A stretch of DNA of 8,335 nt, taken from Candidatus Cloacimonadota bacterium (GTDB lineage: Bacteria > Cloacimonadota > Cloacimonadia > Cloacimonadales > TCS61). The notes below the pieces were generated by a model. The model did not search any database. It was not told the DNA's origin and saw nothing but the letters and a program-made list of their open reading frames with translations. Every line of letters begins with the position of its first letter. Positions within the stretch are counted from its first letter, which is position 1. This document shows positions 7,082 through 8,335 of this stretch, in pieces. The position numbers and the translations under genes are program-made. The stretch covers positions 1-8,335 of the forward strand of contig JAMOPB010000405.1 of assembly GCA_027064945.1 (NCBI GenBank), given 5' to 3'.

Positions 7082-7093
7082 TCTATATATAGA
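7082..7093. repeat. 12-base perfect palindrome between convergent genes
   Basis: TCTATATATAGA is self-complementary. It lies between the lipoprotein stop (7105) and the terminator stem. It is A/T-dominated and may be chance, but it could extend local secondary structure in both converging transcripts. Confidence 0.3.
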
Positions 7094-7104
7094 TTATAAT
7101 TCAA

Positions 7105-7641
7105 TTAGTAATTTTCTACTTCTTTTTCAAGTTCTTCAAAACCTTGTGATGCTTTGAATTGATTGTATAAAGCTTCTTCATTTTTGATCTGATTAACCAA
7201 GTTTTTATTCACTGCTTCTTTTGGAATGCTGACGCGAACAAATGTTTTATAACGGTTATTATCAGTCATAATTGTTTCTCTTTTTGTAACCATTGTGTTA
7301 GCAAATTTTGATTTTGAAACAATTTTTACTACAGATTCTACACTTGCCAAAACCTGTGGGTTTTCTACACCTGATTCTGAATTATAATTTTTAACCATAC
7401 CTTTTACATAAGCTTCTACATACTGTGCAGCTTGTAACATTGCATCTGCGTAGGCAGCATTGTAGGCAGCATTTTCAGAAACTTTCTCAGCTTTTCCAAA
7501 TGTATGAACATATTCAGGATCATCTTGCACATCATACCAATCCGGTTGATATACGCGTTTTGGACCCTTTGGACCTCCACCACAAGCTGAAACTAACAAC
7601 CCTATCACTACCATACTTAATACAATTTTCATGATCTTCAT
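7105..7641 (-). CDS. LPP20-like lipoprotein
   Basis: The start chosen is the ATG at 7641, giving 178 residues, because AAGGAGGG lies 4 bases upstream and the signal peptide begins right there. The sequence MKIMKIVLSMVVIGLLVSAC is a lipoprotein signal with lipobox VSAC, so Cys20 is the lipidated residue. Gly follows at +2, with no Asp inner-membrane retention signal, so an outer-membrane location is likely in a diderm. The mature part has PDWYDVQDDPEYVHTFGKA, then an alanine-rich helix (about 57-80) and a beta segment around RYKTFVRVSIPKE, the layout of LPP20 domain proteins. The C-terminus is helical and charged. The function of such proteins is generally unknown (envelope structure or surface assembly). 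It is transcribed leftward, convergent with rqcP, and is probably on its own or after the YfaP-like gene 130 bases upstream. Confidence 0.82.
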   Translation of the reverse strand: MKIMKIVLSMVVIGLLVSACGGGPKGPKRVYQPDWYDVQDDPEYVHTFGKAEKVSENAAYNAAYADAMLQAAQYVEAYVKGMVKNYNSESGVENPQVLASVESVVKIVSKSKFANTMVTKRETIMTDNNRYKTFVRVSIPKEAVNKNLVNQIKNEEALYNQFKASQGFEELEKEVENY

Positions 7642-7645
7642 AAAA

Positions 7646-7653
7646 CCCTCCTT
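7646..7653 (-). promoter_or_regulatory. Strong ribosome-binding site that fixes the lipoprotein start
   Basis: On the - strand AAGGAGGG is followed by TTTT and then the ATG at 7641. It is the strongest Shine-Dalgarno match in the window and sets the start 20 codons downstream of the first in-frame ATG (7701). It suggests the lipoprotein is abundantly made. Confidence 0.85.
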
Positions 7654-7734
7654 GGTTTGTATTGTTGTTCTAATTTTTTCATACTTACTAAACACATTCA
7701 CAAAACTTTGTTTTTCTTTTCATTTTGGCAATCA

Positions 7735-7759
7735 AAATTTATCAATGATGAATAAATTT
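7735..7759. repeat. 8-bp inverted repeat in the gap before the lipoprotein gene
   Basis: AAATTTAT (7735-7742) and ATAAATTT (7752-7759) are perfect inverted copies separated by 9 bases. The site lies 12 bases beyond the stop of the YfaP-like gene and about 95 bases before the lipoprotein start. It could be an operator-like dyad or a weak 3' hairpin. The arms are all A/T and no T-tract follows on the - strand, so it is not a convincing terminator. Confidence 0.3.
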
Positions 7760-7771
7760 AGTAATTTTTTA

Positions 7772-8335
7772 TTAATCTAGCTCTTGCTCACTTTTTACAT
7801 AACCGACTTTTTGAATGGGAATAATCTCGTGTTTCTCATTAATTTCAAAAACTCTCCAACTATTCCCCTTTAAGTTTGAAGGAATATCAAAACTTGCTAA
7901 AAGTTTATTTTTTCCATAAACATCAACATGCGCACCACTTCTTGAAAGCTGCTTACTTCTTTTCTTATTCCTATTTGTATAATCAAAAACACTGTATTTA
8001 TAATTTCCTACAGCCGGCTTATAAATTGTAATGGTTTCAGGTCCATACTTGTTTGTATCATCACGATCAAGAAAATCTCTGCCACCAATCAATATTTTAT
8101 TACGATACCAAATATGAAATTTCCCTCCATCAGGTTTTGGACCGGCTAAGTGAGCATCTAAATCTCTTGGTCTGCTTCCCCAAGTTAGAACAATTCGAAA
8201 TTCCTTAATCTCCGGACTTAGTGCAAAAATAACTTCTCGAGGAATCTCATCAGCACCCATACTAACTTTCCTGCTTGCTCCGATATATCCAAATTTCCCA
8301 ACCGTTAAATCATATTGAGTAACATCAGCCGGAAA
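7772..8335 (-). CDS. C-terminal part of an envelope protein with YfaP/DUF2135-like domain (5' end outside window)
   Basis: The - strand frame is open from the window edge to the TAA at 7774-7772, giving 187 residues. The first 40 or so (YDLTVGKFGYIGASRKVSM through FALSP) look like the end of a carboxypeptidase-regulatory or similar beta-sandwich repeat. The rest resembles the YfaP/DUF2135-type domain: FRIVLTWGSRPRDLDAHL at about 45-62, then GKFHIWYRNK, the acidic LDRDDTNKYGPETITI, YSVFDYTNR, SRSGAHVDVYGKNKLL, and the closing WRVFEINEKHEIIPI. The many Asp residues suggest metal binding, but that is inference. Such domains occur at the ends of secreted or surface proteins. The ATG at 8260 has AGGA eight bases upstream but lies within the conserved beta-domain, so it is taken as internal. 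The signal peptide and full architecture lie outside the window. The lipoprotein gene follows on the same strand. Confidence 0.75.
   Translation of the reverse strand, partial: FPADVTQYDLTVGKFGYIGASRKVSMGADEIPREVIFALSPEIKEFRIVLTWGSRPRDLDAHLAGPKPDGGKFHIWYRNKILIGGRDFLDRDDTNKYGPETITIYKPAVGNYKYSVFDYTNRNKKRSKQLSRSGAHVDVYGKNKLLASFDIPSNLKGNSWRVFEINEKHEIIPIQKVGYVKSEQELD

Noticed and set aside
7425..7634. Open frame on the + strand opposite the lipoprotein.
   Set aside because: Its product is a low-complexity His/Leu-rich sequence and it mirrors the alanine-rich lipoprotein reading frame.
7642..7701. An upstream in-frame ATG (7701) that would extend the lipoprotein by 20 residues.
   Set aside because: The extension precedes a complete lipoprotein signal peptide and there is no ribosome-binding site before it, whereas AAGGAGGG stands directly before the ATG at 7641.
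8258..8260. ATG at 8260 (- strand) as the true start of the YfaP-like gene, with AGGA eight bases upstream.
   Set aside because: The frame continues open to the window edge and the residues before it fit a continuing beta-sandwich domain, so the gene is treated as truncated by the window.

Overview
This AT-rich window (roughly one third G+C by eye) comes from a bacterium using the standard genetic code: TGA, TAA and TAG all serve as stops. Shine-Dalgarno sites of the AGGA type precede several genes. It holds nine protein genes packed tightly, with no tRNA, rRNA, CRISPR array or mobile element visible. The mix of Rho, a CheD, soluble PAS/GAF kinases, an LPP20-type lipoprotein and a YfaP-like beta domain fits a diderm of the Fibrobacteres-Chlorobi-Bacteroidetes or Cloacimonadota kind. 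That placement is an inference from style, not a demonstrated assignment.

Region 1 (1-3342, + strand) is a signalling block. It has the 3' part of a HisKA_2-type histidine kinase, a complete cheD (chemoreceptor glutamine deamidase), and a 785-residue soluble hybrid of PAS domains, a GAF domain and a histidine kinase. The three genes are separated by only 9 and 24 bases, so they are probably one transcript. No response regulator, CheC, CheB or receptor lies inside the window.

Region 2 (3343-7044, + strand) is an information-processing and housekeeping block. It starts after a 95-base gap that carries a candidate promoter and a small hairpin. The genes are an unusually short Rho-family helicase, exonuclease VII large subunit (xseA), an exported GHL10-type glycoside-hydrolase-like protein whose start overlaps xseA by 11 bases, and a small S4-domain protein resembling RqcP of the ribosome quality-control pathway.

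Region 3 (7105-8335, - strand) is convergent with region 2. It carries an LPP20-like lipoprotein and, upstream of it, the C-terminal part of a larger probable envelope protein ending in a YfaP/DUF2135-like domain that runs off the window edge. A hairpin at 7055-7078 separates the two convergent blocks. Its base pairing and T-tract show that it is built to terminate the - strand transcript.

The most interesting item is the Rho protein. It keeps every ATPase and translocation motif I could check at a constant offset of 59 residues from E. coli Rho. It lacks the N-terminal helical domain, has lost the RNP1 aromatic residues of the primary RNA-binding fold, and ends early at the C-terminus. It may be a specialised paralogue rather than the cell's general terminator.
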